Shown: in pieces, positions 24,106 to 35,526 of the stretch | How positions within the stretch are numbered: position 1 is the first letter of the stretch | Layout of the letters: each line of letters starts with the position of its first letter | Source: Polyporus tsugae | Taxonomy: Eukaryota > Basidiomycota > Agaricomycetes > Polyporales > Polyporaceae | Direction: 5' to 3' | Length of the DNA stretch: 64,000 nt | Assembly: GCA_024305745.1 (NCBI GenBank) | Contig: JAHRBS010000008.1 | Coordinates: forward strand, 1,426,001 to 1,490,000 | The notes under the pieces: model-generated | What the model saw: the letters and a program-made list of their open reading frames with translations, nothing else | Database searches by the model: none | What the model was told of the DNA's origin: nothing | Position numbers and translations under genes: made by a program

Positions 24106-25501
24106 ATGATCGCTGTACAGAAGCCCCCATCAATGTTCTCTTCGCCAATGTTCCGTCCAATACACGCACGACACCCCTCGGCCCCCGTCGTCGTCCGTCC
24201 TTCGCACACCCCCGGCGTCCTCAACATCTCCAAGCCCGCTCACCAGCTTACTACGAGGCTCCAGACCACACAAGCGCAGCCCCGTGCCCCCCGGGTGTCT
24301 CCCAAGAGCAAGCCCCAACAACGCTCGCCTCAGCTTTCGCACGCACAAGCGGCTTCCGTTGAGACCGCCAAGGCTCCCACTATGTCCCCCGCGAAGGCGG
24401 ACCAGCCATCTACGACGACCGATAAGTTATCCCGAGGGCGCAAGCAGAACAAGCAGCCCAAGGACGCTGGTCGCAGGTGGGTCATCATCCAACTCGTTGT
24501 TTAGCGCTCGTTCGTTCAACGCAATTTTTGCCTTCTTCAATAGGGGTACCTCTGTTTCCCCTTCCGATGTCGCTGCGCGGCGACACGCCCACCAACCCTC
24601 ACCCCCGCCTGCTAGGATACCCTCGCCGTCAAAGGCGTCTTCTGCCCCTCGAGCTCAGGTCTCTCGAGGGAAGCCCGAGGAACCGACCTGTTCGACCGAC
24701 CCGTTCTCCGACGACGTTCATGCCCCCACCGAGGGCACCAAGCCTCAGGCTAAGGCCTTCCGTTCGCCCCCCAAGCTTACCTCACAGCCTTCTGGCAAGC
24801 TTGCTCGCCGCCGCCAGGCCGGCACCCAGCTCTTGGACTCCCCCACCCCTAAGGTCCCGTCCCGCCGCAAGGCTCGTGCTCAGGTTGAGACGGCTGCCCC
24901 TCTGCAGCCCGCGTTCGCTCTCAGGACCCAACCGCCACGCCGTGCGAGTGTCGATATGACTTTGCAGCGCTGGGACACCTTCCCTATCTGCGATGACTCA
25001 TCCGATTTTGGGGACGACAGCGACACGACTCCCCCCACGACACCCATCCGGGAGCTCTCGACCGCTCCCTCGAAGGCCAACGGGACGTGGCAACAAGAGA
25101 AGTTCGTCGTCGACGACGCCCCTCGCACTGCGCCGCTGGCGTCGACGTCTGGCTTCCCCTTCGTGGGACACAGCCCCTGTTCGACACCTACTCCCGCCCA
25201 GCGTCGTCGTAACCACCGCCGCGTACCCAGCGAGGGTGTCTTCGCGATGTCGGCGGATGAGGAGTCCCCCTCGTCCTCCGCCTCCGACATTTTTGAGTCC
25301 ATGCAGTTCAAGCGCCGCAGCCCGGTGTCCATCCCTCGCCAGCGCTGCTGCACTGTCCCCGCTGGCACACCGTCCTCCTTCGGAGTCTCTCCCTCTGATC
25401 ATCTTACGTCGTCCTCCGCGCCTCCCGCAGCTGGTTACTTTGCGGGCTCGGTCTTCCAAAATTCGCCAAGTCCGGACGATCTTCCCGCGCCCTCGTTTTA
25501 A
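24106..25501 (+). CDS. Proline-rich protein with EDC1/PNRC-like decapping motif
   Basis: Exons 24106-24476 and 24544-25501 (67-nt intron, phase 2) give 442 residues, mostly disordered: rich in Pro, Ser, Ala, Arg and Lys, with no folded domain recognised. The last 23 residues contain YFAGSVF followed by NSPSPDDLPAPSF. This resembles the linear motif of EDC1/PNRC-type decapping enhancers: a YAG-x-x-F element that stimulates Dcp2, then an SP...LP-x-P-x-F element that binds the Dcp1 EVH1 domain. Here the first element reads YFAG, a one-residue departure. I infer a role in 5' cap removal from mRNA in the cytoplasm or P-bodies. Other conserved-looking patches are RWDTFPICDD (about 280) and GVFAMSADEESPSSSASDIFESM (about 375-400). 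The start is the first ATG in frame; the open frame further upstream has only a GTG. Confidence 0.6.
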
Positions 25502-27720
25502 CGGTGTACTTGTATCATAGCTCATAGAGTTCGTCAAGTGTAGAGGTGGGCAGTGGTTCAACGTTCTCCGGGGATGTTGGTGCTGATGGTTAACCGTTAA
25601 CCTGTAGCCCGGACCAATTGGTTCCCTTAGACGCCGTCCGAACGACTAATACCCCTCCCCCTCGAAGCCCCAGCGTCGACCGCTTAATGCCATCCTACCC
25701 CACCGCTATTACCACCTCTCGCCCAACCTATCCGCCATCGACTCCGCGTTTCGGCGTTGCTTTGGCGCCGGGACGTCGCTCGTCGTAACATTATTTCTCG
25801 GTATCATTATTCCTTCGACGTTGCCTTGGTATCATCATCAGCACGAGCGACTTTGGGGCTTCCGGTTTCTTCGGGCTCTACACTCATCGACTTCGCACCA
25901 CACCTCCCGGCATCTACCATCGGTTTATTGGCTCAATCGAACAGGACACCCGCGCACTTTTTCCCCTCCCCCCACATCATAGATACCCGCCTATTGCTGG
26001 GTCAGTCGTCGGCGCTGGCATTCATACCCCATCGTCGGCGGTCCAGGCTACCCTTGCCCTCGACTACGTCGCTGGTAGGGGCGCCGCCCGCTCCCATTCC
26101 TTCCCGTGTATATTTTATCCCCACCCGACTCTCGGCTTCGGTCCTCAATTTGTGTCATTACATCTCAGCTCCATTGCATGCTCTCGCATCTCCTCCCGCA
26201 TCGCATTTCGTACCATTCCCTCCTCCGCCACTCTGCTCTACCCGGGTGGCCGCCCCACGCTCTCAAGGCTGTCCTGGCGTTGTACAAACAGAAGATATAG
26301 ACGAGCAAGAAGAAAAAGAAGAATATCAAGACTGCAGCAAAACCTCGACTATATGGTCGGCTGGAGGGCCGATCTCGCGTATTTATACATCACCCCCCCT
26401 GGCTCGCATTGGCGGGACGATCTTCAGTGGGTTGGCTTGGGGGCTAGTATTTGTCTTCCCATATTTTGGCTGCCGTCGTTCCCCGCATGCGTGTTCTTGG
26501 GTTTTGGGACTCCTTTGGCCGTGTTTATTACCTTCCCCCTTCACGTATCGTACTGTAGCATGACGTCCTTGCTACGTTTCTAGGCGTCAGAGTTGTGTCC
26601 CCTTTCTCCACACCCTCCGCATTCTCCTCATGGTTGCATTTACGATGTTGGCATGCGTTTTCCTTCGCCATCCTCCCATCACGATTCTTCCGATATTTCT
26701 TTTGGCGTGTTGCCGCACAGTGTATCAATATCACATCCTCGTCATCATTGCCACCCATTCTTCTCCCCTTGCAAACTGTGCACTAGTATTTACTCAGGCT
26801 AATGTGTTTCGCGGCGCCCCCGCGACTGCGGCGGCCGTTTCTCTACCGTAATTTGCTCCCCGTATTCTCGACTAGTTCCTCTTGCCTCCCTCTCCTCTCC
26901 TCATTTTTCTCCTCCCACGCTCCGCCCTTTCAATGTGGAATAACGGATACTTGGGGTCGGTGTACGTTGTTGGCTTTGCTCGTAAGTCCCTCCCTCTGCC
27001 TTTATTTCACTCCCCTGTTGACGATGAGGATAGATATTACAGATTGTCTTGTGTTTATACTCGCCACCGCATACCCAACCCCCCAGATATCCGTTCCCTC
27101 ATCCCCTTTCCTCCCCCCGGCTCTCGCTCTCGCCCGCTGTCTCGTCTTCGCGAGGCGGCGAGCACTTGTACATAATCTGGCGACTTCCGTGGCCTGCCTG
27201 CGCCTGTGCCCCTCGTTGAGGTTCGTCTTTGCGATCCCTCGACGCCTGGCTGCGGCGACCCTTTACCCTCCCTTCCGACGCTCATTGCATCATCTGTCCA
27301 TTTGTCTCATATATCGTCGACATAGAAATGTGAATTGTGTCCCACCCCGTTCCTCTGCAAGTCCCTGGCATCTTCTCTGTTCGCTCCGTTTGGTCCTCGC
27401 AAGCCTCGTCGGTTCGTCATCGCAAGACTCTCGCATCGCACCTGCCTCTTCCCCTTCGCATCTGTACACTCCTCCATCGTCATCGCTATCGTCGCCCGCA
27501 TCTGTACCATAATGCAACCATCGCTCACGACCGTCTTCACCTGTACCACCCCCCTAGACGTCATCTCCACTCCACTCATCTAGTCAACGCTTCCGCTGCA
27601 ATGGCCAAAACGTGCGGCTGTACCATCATCGACTTCCTTCTGGTCGTCGTCTTCTCCATTATGCCCTTCCACTTCCCTCTTCTTCGACATGCTTCCCTCC
27701 TATGCGCAACACGGTCGCGA
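25502..27720. other. Strand-asymmetric pyrimidine-rich tract downstream of the decapping-factor gene
   Basis: More than 2 kb in which the plus strand is dominated by C and T, with long runs such as CTCCTCCCGCATCGC. This bias removes stop codons and creates long open frames (25757-26563, 26802-27512) with no protein-like features. It may be a long 3' UTR of the gene ending at 25501, or the leader of an unidentified transcript. The skew turns purine-rich near 27750. Confidence 0.5.
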
Positions 27721-28350
27721 TATGCGGGCTCCTGGTAGCAAGTTGTGTCGGCAGCGGTGCGGTTGGCAGGCGGATTGCGATGCGGACGGCGGCGGACGCG
27801 GATGTGAACGGACGGGCGACGGAGGATCGGAATGGGAATCAGACTGCGTTGACGGCGTTGGAAAGTGGGTGCGGCTACGTCGGTCGGTCGTCGGGTGTCG
27901 GTTGTAGATTGTATATGTTGCGGTGCTTCGTGGACCATGAACTGTGGACGGTTTGGTCGTTGTGTATGGAGTGTTGATGTTGCTGCGGCTGCGCGATCCG
28001 TATACGATAGTACTGGGACGTTTACTACTACTACTGTCTAGGCTTCTTGTCAAATATGTGTGGACCAATGGTTCGAATATGATTATTGCTTTAGGATGCT
28101 CATTTGCACAGCGTGCGATGCCGATGAGGGACGATACGTGTGTGCCCTGCAGGATTCAACAGTTGGAGGAAATTTTAGATTTTTGAACTTGTAGCGGTCG
28201 AAGTTGGTCCATGATGGCCTTTAGCCTCACGACTCGCACCACGCCTGTTGGACACCGCTGTAGCGATGTTGAAATTCTTTGTCTCTTCACTAATGCCGCG
28301 ACCTGGGGCTCCGCGACGTCTTGCTAGACGATGTTAACTTTACGCGAAAT

Positions 28351-30650
28351 ATGGCTCACCATCCTACCTTGGTTCCATCATCTCTCGACTGTCTGCGTCT
28401 ACTGCGCGACAGGGCCGCTGGCCCCGCGCTCATGGGAGGCAATGATGCGCGACAAGGGCGCCGTCGTGTACCGCGCGACGCGGGGGAGAACGGTGGATGC
28501 CGCCTCTGCTGGTTGCTCGTGGACCTCGGAGTTGGGGACGGGCCAGAAGCGGAGGTCGTCGTCTTCCAGGTGGACCAGGATCCGGAGAACCCGCTCGACG
28601 AGCCGGTGGACACTCAGTATTTGCTCGTCCATGCGCGCGTCGTTGGGCAGACGGACAAGTTCAGGACGTATTGCGTGTACACGCCTGCAGGTGCGTAGGG
28701 TCTCTGCTAGGTCTAGGTAGGATACGGTGGCCACGTACATGGCCACGTTTTCTTTGCAGATGACCCGGCGGCGGACGAGGTCGTTTGCAGGGCGCCGACG
28801 CTCCGGGCACGGGTGGACTCCCCTCGAGCTCGTATGCTCGCGCTGGAACGCATCAAGGACTGCGTAGACAATCACGATACTTGGTTGAAGCCGAAGAAGA
28901 AGACGCGTCTTCCTACTCGTGTCGTCGACTGCAGGGTTCCGACGGAGCCGCGTCTTATCATCACGGCGGCTTTGGAGGGCGGGTTCGTTCCGTACGTTAC
29001 TTTGAGCTACGTGTGGGGCAAGGATTCGACTCATTGCACTCGTACGGCGAACTACGAGGCCTACCGGGCAGGGATCGACTACGGAATCATCCAACGGACG
29101 ATCCGCGACGCTATTACTGTGACGAACGGGCTCGACATGCGCTACATATGGGTCGACGTGTTTTGTATCATACAGGGTTCGAACGACGAGAAGGTCAAGG
29201 AACTGGTCAAGATGGGCGATATCTACCGGGACGCGTACTTCACCATCATCGCCTCGAGCTCCCCGGAAGGCAGCGTGGGGTTACTCCAGGATCGCGTCCT
29301 CCCTCCCCACTGGCGAGTTCCCTTCTATCTCCGAGACGGTCGGCTCGGGTCCGCCTGTATCGGCCAACGAGGGGAGACAGTCTGGAGAGCCGGGAGCCGG
29401 TGAACCGCCGCGTGCGGTGTCTCCAGGAGTGGCTCCTCTCCCCGCGAAAGCTCATGTACACCACTGACACCCTCCGATACCACTGCCAGCCGAGCACGCC
29501 CCCCATCGAGGACTCGATGCGAGTGATCAGGACCGTGCAGAGCTCGACGCTGGTCCACGTCTTCCTCCCTCTCCCGCAGGCGACGCTCGCGAACCCGGAC
29601 CTCGCGGAGCTCTCCCCCGAGGAGCTCTTCGTATGTCAGTGCATGCTCCGGGGATTCGTCGCCGCCAACTACAGATACACCCCGCACACCCTGTCGCGGC
29701 AGACGGACAACTTGAAGATCGCCTTTGCGACGATCGCGCTGGCAGCAGCTTGAGTACGACGGCATCTGGGAAGCGGCATGGCGCCCCGGTCGGCACACTT
29801 TCGGTGGGGAGGGGGGGGGGGGGGGTTCCTGCCAAGGGTCCTACTGTGGCGCGCGGCGAGTTCCTCGCGCACCCGTGGCTCGACGGGGAGGACGACGACC
29901 TGCCGGCCGTGCCCGGCGGAGTACCTCGCGCGGTCACGGTCGTGGGCAAGGCCGTCCATTGATGGCACGTCGTCGTCCGCGCGGGCGCTGCGTACAATTC
30001 GCGGGGACGGATCGTCGACGCCTGCGACGTGCTGGAAGTGGCAAGGTCGCGCTCGTGGATGAGCGGCTGCCGTACGGGTGGGCACTTGAAAATGCGCACG
30101 GCGGTTGTCCGAGCCCCCGGTATGGAGACATAGGCTACTACCGGCTCTTGCGCCAATGGGGGGAGCTCTCCGCTGGATCCGATGGAGGGGTCGCGGGTGA
30201 AGGGCGGCGAGCTACGGATCGGAGTCGACGATCCCGGTGGTGGTCCCCGCGGAGTTCACGTGCACCGACGGTAGACTCCTCGTCGTAGCCGGGTGAGAGG
30301 GATTGCATCGAGTGGGACAGTGCAACATCTATGGCTCCGTGGTGCAGCGAGTGGAACAACTTGAGTGGAACAACACGAGATTGACTTCGACGGCACAGAG
30401 CGGACGGACACCGAAGATCGCTAGCTCGTCCTGATCGAATGCAGGGAGCGGCTGGCAGGAGAAGGATAGGTCGTAATGAGCGCAGGGGAGGGAAGGTTTG
30501 GGATTTTGGTCCTCGATTCTGGAGCTGAACGATGAGGTTGGCAGGCCGGATGTTCCCGCCTGGTTAAGAGTGGATGGTGAGGGGGATGAGATAGTCTTGA
30601 ATAGACTTGATATGATTTTGCTCTGCGAGTCGTGTATAGACGGCGCAGGT
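28351..30650 (+). pseudogene. HET-domain (heterokaryon incompatibility) gene, decayed in its 3' half
   Basis: HET proteins trigger cell death when unlike hyphae fuse. Exon 1 begins at ATG 28351; a 69-nt intron (28691-28759) joins YCVYTPA to DDPAADE in phase. The HET domain is clear: PYVTLSYVWG, then RYIWVDVFCIIQ, and GDIYRDAYFTIIASS. The normal continuation EPVNRRVRCLQEWLLSPR lies in another frame from about 29390, so there is a frameshift or a 32-nt pseudo-intron near 29350-29382. A stop follows at 29751-29753. Past it, family-like pieces (YDGIWEAAWRP, VDACDVLE, VDERLPYG) are scattered over different frames, and a run of 15 Gs sits at 29811-29825. I infer a pseudogene unless some shifts are assembly errors. 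Its 3' end is similar to 33255-33949. Confidence 0.75.
29811..29825. repeat. Run of 15 guanines
   Basis: An uninterrupted G15 run preceded by GGGGA, inside the decayed HET gene. Runs of this kind are prone to slippage and to sequencing error. Confidence 0.9.
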
Positions 30651-30874
30651 CATTATGCTTTCAGACCAGCTGTGGTGTACAGCCCAATAGCGGGGTAACG
30701 TATAAGGTGGAGAGGATGTGTAAGTGCCAGACTCCAGTGTGAACGGAGTATTAGAATAACACTGCTGGAGGCCGTTGGGTGCGGAAACAGGATTTCTGAG
30801 AGGATCATGGATCAGTCAAGGATATCAACAAATATTTATGAACAACGCACCCCGTGTTGCTTGTCATGCTTCTG

Positions 30875-32935
30875 CTAGTAGATGATGGACTTCAAGTTGT
30901 TGAAACGTACATTCAATTCCTTTCCTGGCCATTCCTCCCAAGAGGCCTTGTCGGGCAGCAAAATTTGCTGCAAGGTCAGGAACAGGCCTTCTGGTACCAT
31001 CTCATAACCCCTCGAAACCTCCTTACATGCAGTGGCCAAAGGCGCAACAACATAGGCGGCAAAATGGTACCGCAAACTCGCCCCATCAATTCTCGCCATT
31101 TTTTTACTGGCAGTAAGAGAAGAGAGAAGGCTCCGTGTTTCGTCGCATATCCACCCTTCTTGCTCCCAGGACAGGCCTACATTGTTGATCAAGGCCAACC
31201 GCGTGCATCTCAATGACATGCTAATAGTCCGCAGTTTGTGCAGGACATCGTCTTCGCCGGGTGCCCGTGACCAGTGTTCAACGCTGTACGTGGCCGCGGC
31301 CATGACTATGAAGAGGTTAGTCGCCTGAGAGAATCGAGACATTTAGGCGAGTGGACATACCGTCTCGGAGGACATCGTATGCTATGACAAAACGCGGATC
31401 CTCAAGGTCGTCCGAGTAAATAAAGCGGAGGCGTAGAAGCTCGCGCTCGTTTGGCGAGAGTAGAGCGCCCTATGGATGTAAGAGCAAGAGCCGACAAAAC
31501 GTCTCCCGAGCAAGGGAGAATATCAACGGCATCATAGCTTGAGAGGAGGTAGCGAGACGATACCTCGATCCAATCGCGGCCAATAGTACGATCCCTTTTG
31601 TCGGGGTCGACAGTGAGCACCGTTTTCGAAGAGCGTAGTAGAAAGGCTGCCCGCAGAGGATACTAGCCAGCTTTCTCGAGCAGTCGCCGACATCAGCACC
31701 CCACAGCTGGGTCCAGGCCTTGTGAACGTCGGAGAAAAAGGAGAGGACCTGGTCACAGGGAAGATCAGAGATGATAACATGTAATGCTTTTAGGTGCTCG
31801 GTGGCGAAGGTGCCTCGGTTTGCTCAGCGCCGTTCCAAGTCGAAAGTCGCGGCATATCACGTCCGAGGTGCCAGCCGGCCCGGACTAAATATTCCAACAA
31901 AGACACGAGTCGGCCTCGATCCGAAGGAATTGCGATGTACAGCGACAGGAGGCCGGCCGATGCGAGCTGAATCGACCAGTTCCAAACCGGCTTTGTCACC
32001 ACAAAGACGCCGAAGGCCAGTGGGGACCTATAACAGCAATCCGGTCTGAAGATGGGGAGGACCGTGACGACGACGACGAAAACAAAGAGGGCGCCGACGA
32101 GGGCGCTTATCACGGCCGCCACCGTTTCGTGTATCGTCCAGAGGAGGACGAGGAGCCCTGACAGGAAGAGGAATAGCGCGACCTGCAAGAGCAGCGAGGG
32201 AATGAGGACGATCGCCCCAACCTTCCACTTGATGAGGCTGTTGAGTCGGTACTCGCGAAGGCGCGCGGTCTCGCGAGAGGTCCCTGACAGTCCCTTGGAC
32301 ATATGATCTCGTAGAGCCATTGCTTCACGATGAGCGCGATGGAGGCGGAGGCGAGACTACAGGCGGGGCTGGCGAACCACAGAGTGTTGATCCAAACGGC
32401 TGAGACTGGGGCGCGGAAGGGGAGTTGAAGCTGGTCTGGGGAGCGAGTGGGCTGGGTTGATGGAGAAGCTATTCAACTGGGCGGATATCTGTTGGAGGGT
32501 GGCTATCATGGGATCGGTAGGGTCGGGCTGGAGGAGCTGGTATGATTGAACGTTGAATGCGGTCAACACGGCGGAGAAGAGACCCGCCTGATAGTCCGTA
32601 ATGCATTCGTGTGAGTTCGTCACATACTAGATGTCATGTGCACGAAGCACTCACGTAGACCAAGACGGAGTCCATGGCTTTTTGCCATTATTCAATCAAC
32701 TCGTCGTGGTATGTCTTGACAATTGTTGCAGCGTGGTCCCAGGCCTTCGTCCTCTCCTCCTCGGTGAATTCATTCTTGAGTTCCTCCCTTACAACCTGGG
32801 CTCATGATTGGTCAAAGCGTGCAATATGTGACCGGTCCAGAAAAGAGCCGATCGCACCTTGGGGTTAGGAAGGCTCTAGCCCTGCCAATGGGGTGGCAGC
32901 CAGGCGAGATCGTTGGGTCGGGCGGCGGAGTCCAT
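30875..32935 (-). pseudogene. DUF6535-family gene, second copy, pseudogene
   Basis: Paralogue of the intact gene at 4515-6821, in inverse orientation. Matching blocks in order are NEFTEEERTKAWD, AGLFSAVLTAFNVQSY, SIALIVKQWLYE, GLSGTSRETARLREYRLNS with the hydrophobic LFLFLSGLLVLLW segment, DLPCDQVLSFFSDVHKAW, RDWIEVSSRYLLSS, and a final exon ending at 30875. Damage: two in-frame stops near the 5' end (TAG where the intact copy has Trp in GDWELPDPK, and TAA where it has Gln in EQWQKAMD), a small deletion with frameshift after NSFSIN, another frameshift after KQWLYE, and one after YYALRK. The intron positions of the intact copy are still recognisable. It lies between two HET C-terminal fragments. 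Confidence 0.8.
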
Positions 32936-33189
32936 GCTACTGTTATACGTAAGTCAACATCCAATAGCTCTCCGAATTGAACGGGCTGACCTTGTGCTCT
33001 GCAAATATTTCTCAGTCTAGTGTGCTGAAGTGAATGGGGAGAGAGGCTATGTAGGACGGTAGAGAAACCTGGAGATGTCCACGTTCCGAGGACACGCCCA
33101 GAGGAGTTCCCACAACGTGTACAGCGCCGCCGCACGGGCTATGTTGGCAGTCGTGTCCTACCACATGCATCTCGCTTGATGCTAACCTT

Positions 33190-33949
33190 GAGTTAATTGC
33201 AGACGACCCCATCTGACTGGAATCTGGATGACCATCCTTTTCGCAATACGAGAATGCAGCCCAGTCCGCACGTACAATCCGATGGAACACATTGTGGACG
33301 TCTGCGATGTTCTGAAGTGCGAGGTCGTGCTCGCGGACGAGCGGCTGCCGTACGGGCGGGTCGTGGGTCCAGGGTGGGCACTTGAATTTGCGCGCCGTCG
33401 TCGCGCCCGCGTGGGTCGTTGTCGTGTCGCCTGACCTGAAACTTAGGTCGGAATATGGGAACACGCATTACTATCGGCTCTTTGCGCCGATGGGGGCGCT
33501 ACGGTCTCGGATGACGGGGACTGGTTTCTTCTAGCTCTGGTGTGGGGGTACCAGCCAGTGAAGGTGAGCTAACTTCTGTTCAACAGAGCGGAGGCGACGA
33601 TCCCGGTGTTGGTCCCCGCGCACTTCACGCGGACAGACGGCAGGCTTCTCGCTCTAGGGTGGGGCGTGTTCAAGGAGGAGGGCACCGTGGTGCGGCGATT
33701 GGGGCATGTAACATTTACTTCGACAGCCCGGAGCGGGCGGACGTCGAGAATAGCCGGCTCATCCTGATAAACAGAGGGGAATGCCGCGAGCGGGCAACGG
33801 GAGAAGGACTGATCGTGCCGAGCGCTGGAGAGGGAAGGTTCAGGCGGATAGGGTTCTGGTCCAACAGTGCGGTCCCATTGGCATTGGAGGGGTCGGCGTG
33901 GATGTGGATGAGAGCGGACGCCGAGAAGAGTCTGATAGACTTGATATGA
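33190..33949 (+). pseudogene. HET-type gene C-terminal fragment
   Basis: Only the C-terminal part of a HET-type protein is present. It includes HIVDVCDVLKCEVVLADERLPYGRVV (with a frame change after it), YGNTHYYRLFAPMG, then ATIPVLVPAHFTRTDGRLLALGWGV, and a terminal frame 33542-33949 with RLILINRGECRERATGEGLI and GRFRRIGFW, ending in a TGA stop. No HET domain lies upstream; the sequence before 33190 is the 5' flank of the inverted DUF6535 pseudogene. The fragment is a direct-orientation relative of about 30000-30640 but is better preserved. The upstream part was probably lost when the DUF6535 copy arrived or during the duplication. Confidence 0.65.
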
Positions 33950-35526
33950 CTTTTTTGTTTTGTTTTGCTTGTGCGCGGATCATTGCGCTGAATGGGCGCA
34001 TACATACGCATAAAACTTGAAGTCTTGCCCGACACTCGATAGCGGAGAAACGTGCTGTTGGCTGGTGAGCAATGAATGGATCCAGAGCAACCGACCGAGA
34101 CACGCTGTCCGAACTGCGTGGGTACTTAGACGCCAGAGATGGCGAGCGAGGGCGTGGGCGCCTGGTTTGGTTCCTCCCTCCCTGACAGGCACTCCCTGCT
34201 CTATCCTCTGCTGCCATCATCAACGCTCCCCCTCAAGCTCTCCCTCTCCTCTGAAGCACCTCTGCTCGTCGTCTCCGTGTCCAGCTCTCGCAAATTGTCG
34301 GGCGCCGTCCATCCATTCCTCCGCCTCAAGGGTCCATGTGGCATGTCCCTATGGGCTGTCCATTAATATTATCGTTTTCGAGCGGGCGACGGCTTCCGTT
34401 CACTGTTCACTAGTAAGTAATCGTACTGTCCTGTTTCTGTCTGTTTTTGCTGGCGTCACCGCTGCGCTGTCGCACTACTAACGGTCGAGGGAGATTCCAT
34501 CCCCCAACGTCATCCGAGCACCGCACGGCGATGCATTGAAGCTGCAGTTCATATAACGTAAACGTATATCTGTACAGGGAGGCAGCTGACCGCCACCTGT
34601 GCGATCGTGATGGTGTAGGAGTGGCGAATGGAATGCTGTCGAACGAGAAAGAACTGGTACTGAGGGTCTTCCGGAAGGTGTCCAGGTTACTCGCCCTCGC
34701 AGCGTGTATCCGACGACTGCTACTTACAGGAGGCTGTTGGGAATGGATCGTTCAGACTGGCTGATGTTCCGCACCATCTCCTTCGCGCGATTTTGAATCT
34801 TGGGCTTCGAGCCTTGGACCGACCGGGAGCGCGGCGTTTGACCGCTTTTCCCTAGTCCACCTAGTCTCGGAACGAGGTGTAGTATTATGACATGTCCCAC
34901 AAAGGAAGCCGGGAAGCGCGTCCAAAACGTCTAGATCTCGTCAATTTCGTATAGACGGAGGGGGACTACCCTGTTCTGAACTTCTTCGCCATTTCGCGCG
35001 AGATCGCGACGCCGCGCGTCAACGCGGAGTCTTCGTGAGGCTCCAATGGCCTCGAGCTATCTCCCCGTAGCATTTGGCTGTATGTATGCGCACGCCCATC
35101 GTCGTCTAGATCTGTCGCGGTGAAGAAAGCCAACAAATCTAGTTACACACATGCGTCCTTTTGACCATCGCAGCGACAGTAATTCAGGTCCGTCGCGAAG
35201 CCGTTGAGGGGGAGTCGACGCGTCGCGACCTTGCGTGAAAGGACGATGTAGGTCGGGCCGGGGTACTTAGCCTGGAGACGTCCTCTCCGTCTCGGTCTGT
35301 CCCGTTTGCCTTTCTAGGACGTGCCTAAGTCCGCCGGGACCTATCCTCCCTGTCCAAATGCAACGCCAACCCCGGGCCCATGTCGGCCGTCGCTGACTAT
35401 AGCTAGTGACTGCCATTGCGCGAGATCGGCCTGCTATATCTGCACTCAAAGTCCATCAAAACCCTCTCCTCCCCGCCTCCCCGCCTCCTCTCTCCCCACC
35501 CCCTCACCATCTTCCTCCCGCCCAAC
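33950..35526. other. Intergenic, no convincing gene
   Basis: About 1.6 kb with only short competing frames. A CT-rich stretch (35450-35525) directly precedes the BTB gene start and is probably its leader. Confidence 0.45.

Noticed and set aside
25757..26563. 268-codon plus-strand open frame
   Set aside because: It is open because the region is C/T-rich and lacks stop codons. Two other plus-strand frames are open too, and the translation has no domain or normal composition.
26802..27512. 236-codon plus-strand open frame
   Set aside because: Same reason: a side effect of the pyrimidine bias, with Ser/Leu/Pro/Arg-heavy translation and no family signature.
29350..29382. A 32-nt intron that would repair the HET gene frame
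   Set aside because: GT and AG are present in phase, but 32 nt is shorter than any reliable intron here. The rest of the 3' half is broken anyway, so a frameshift is simpler.
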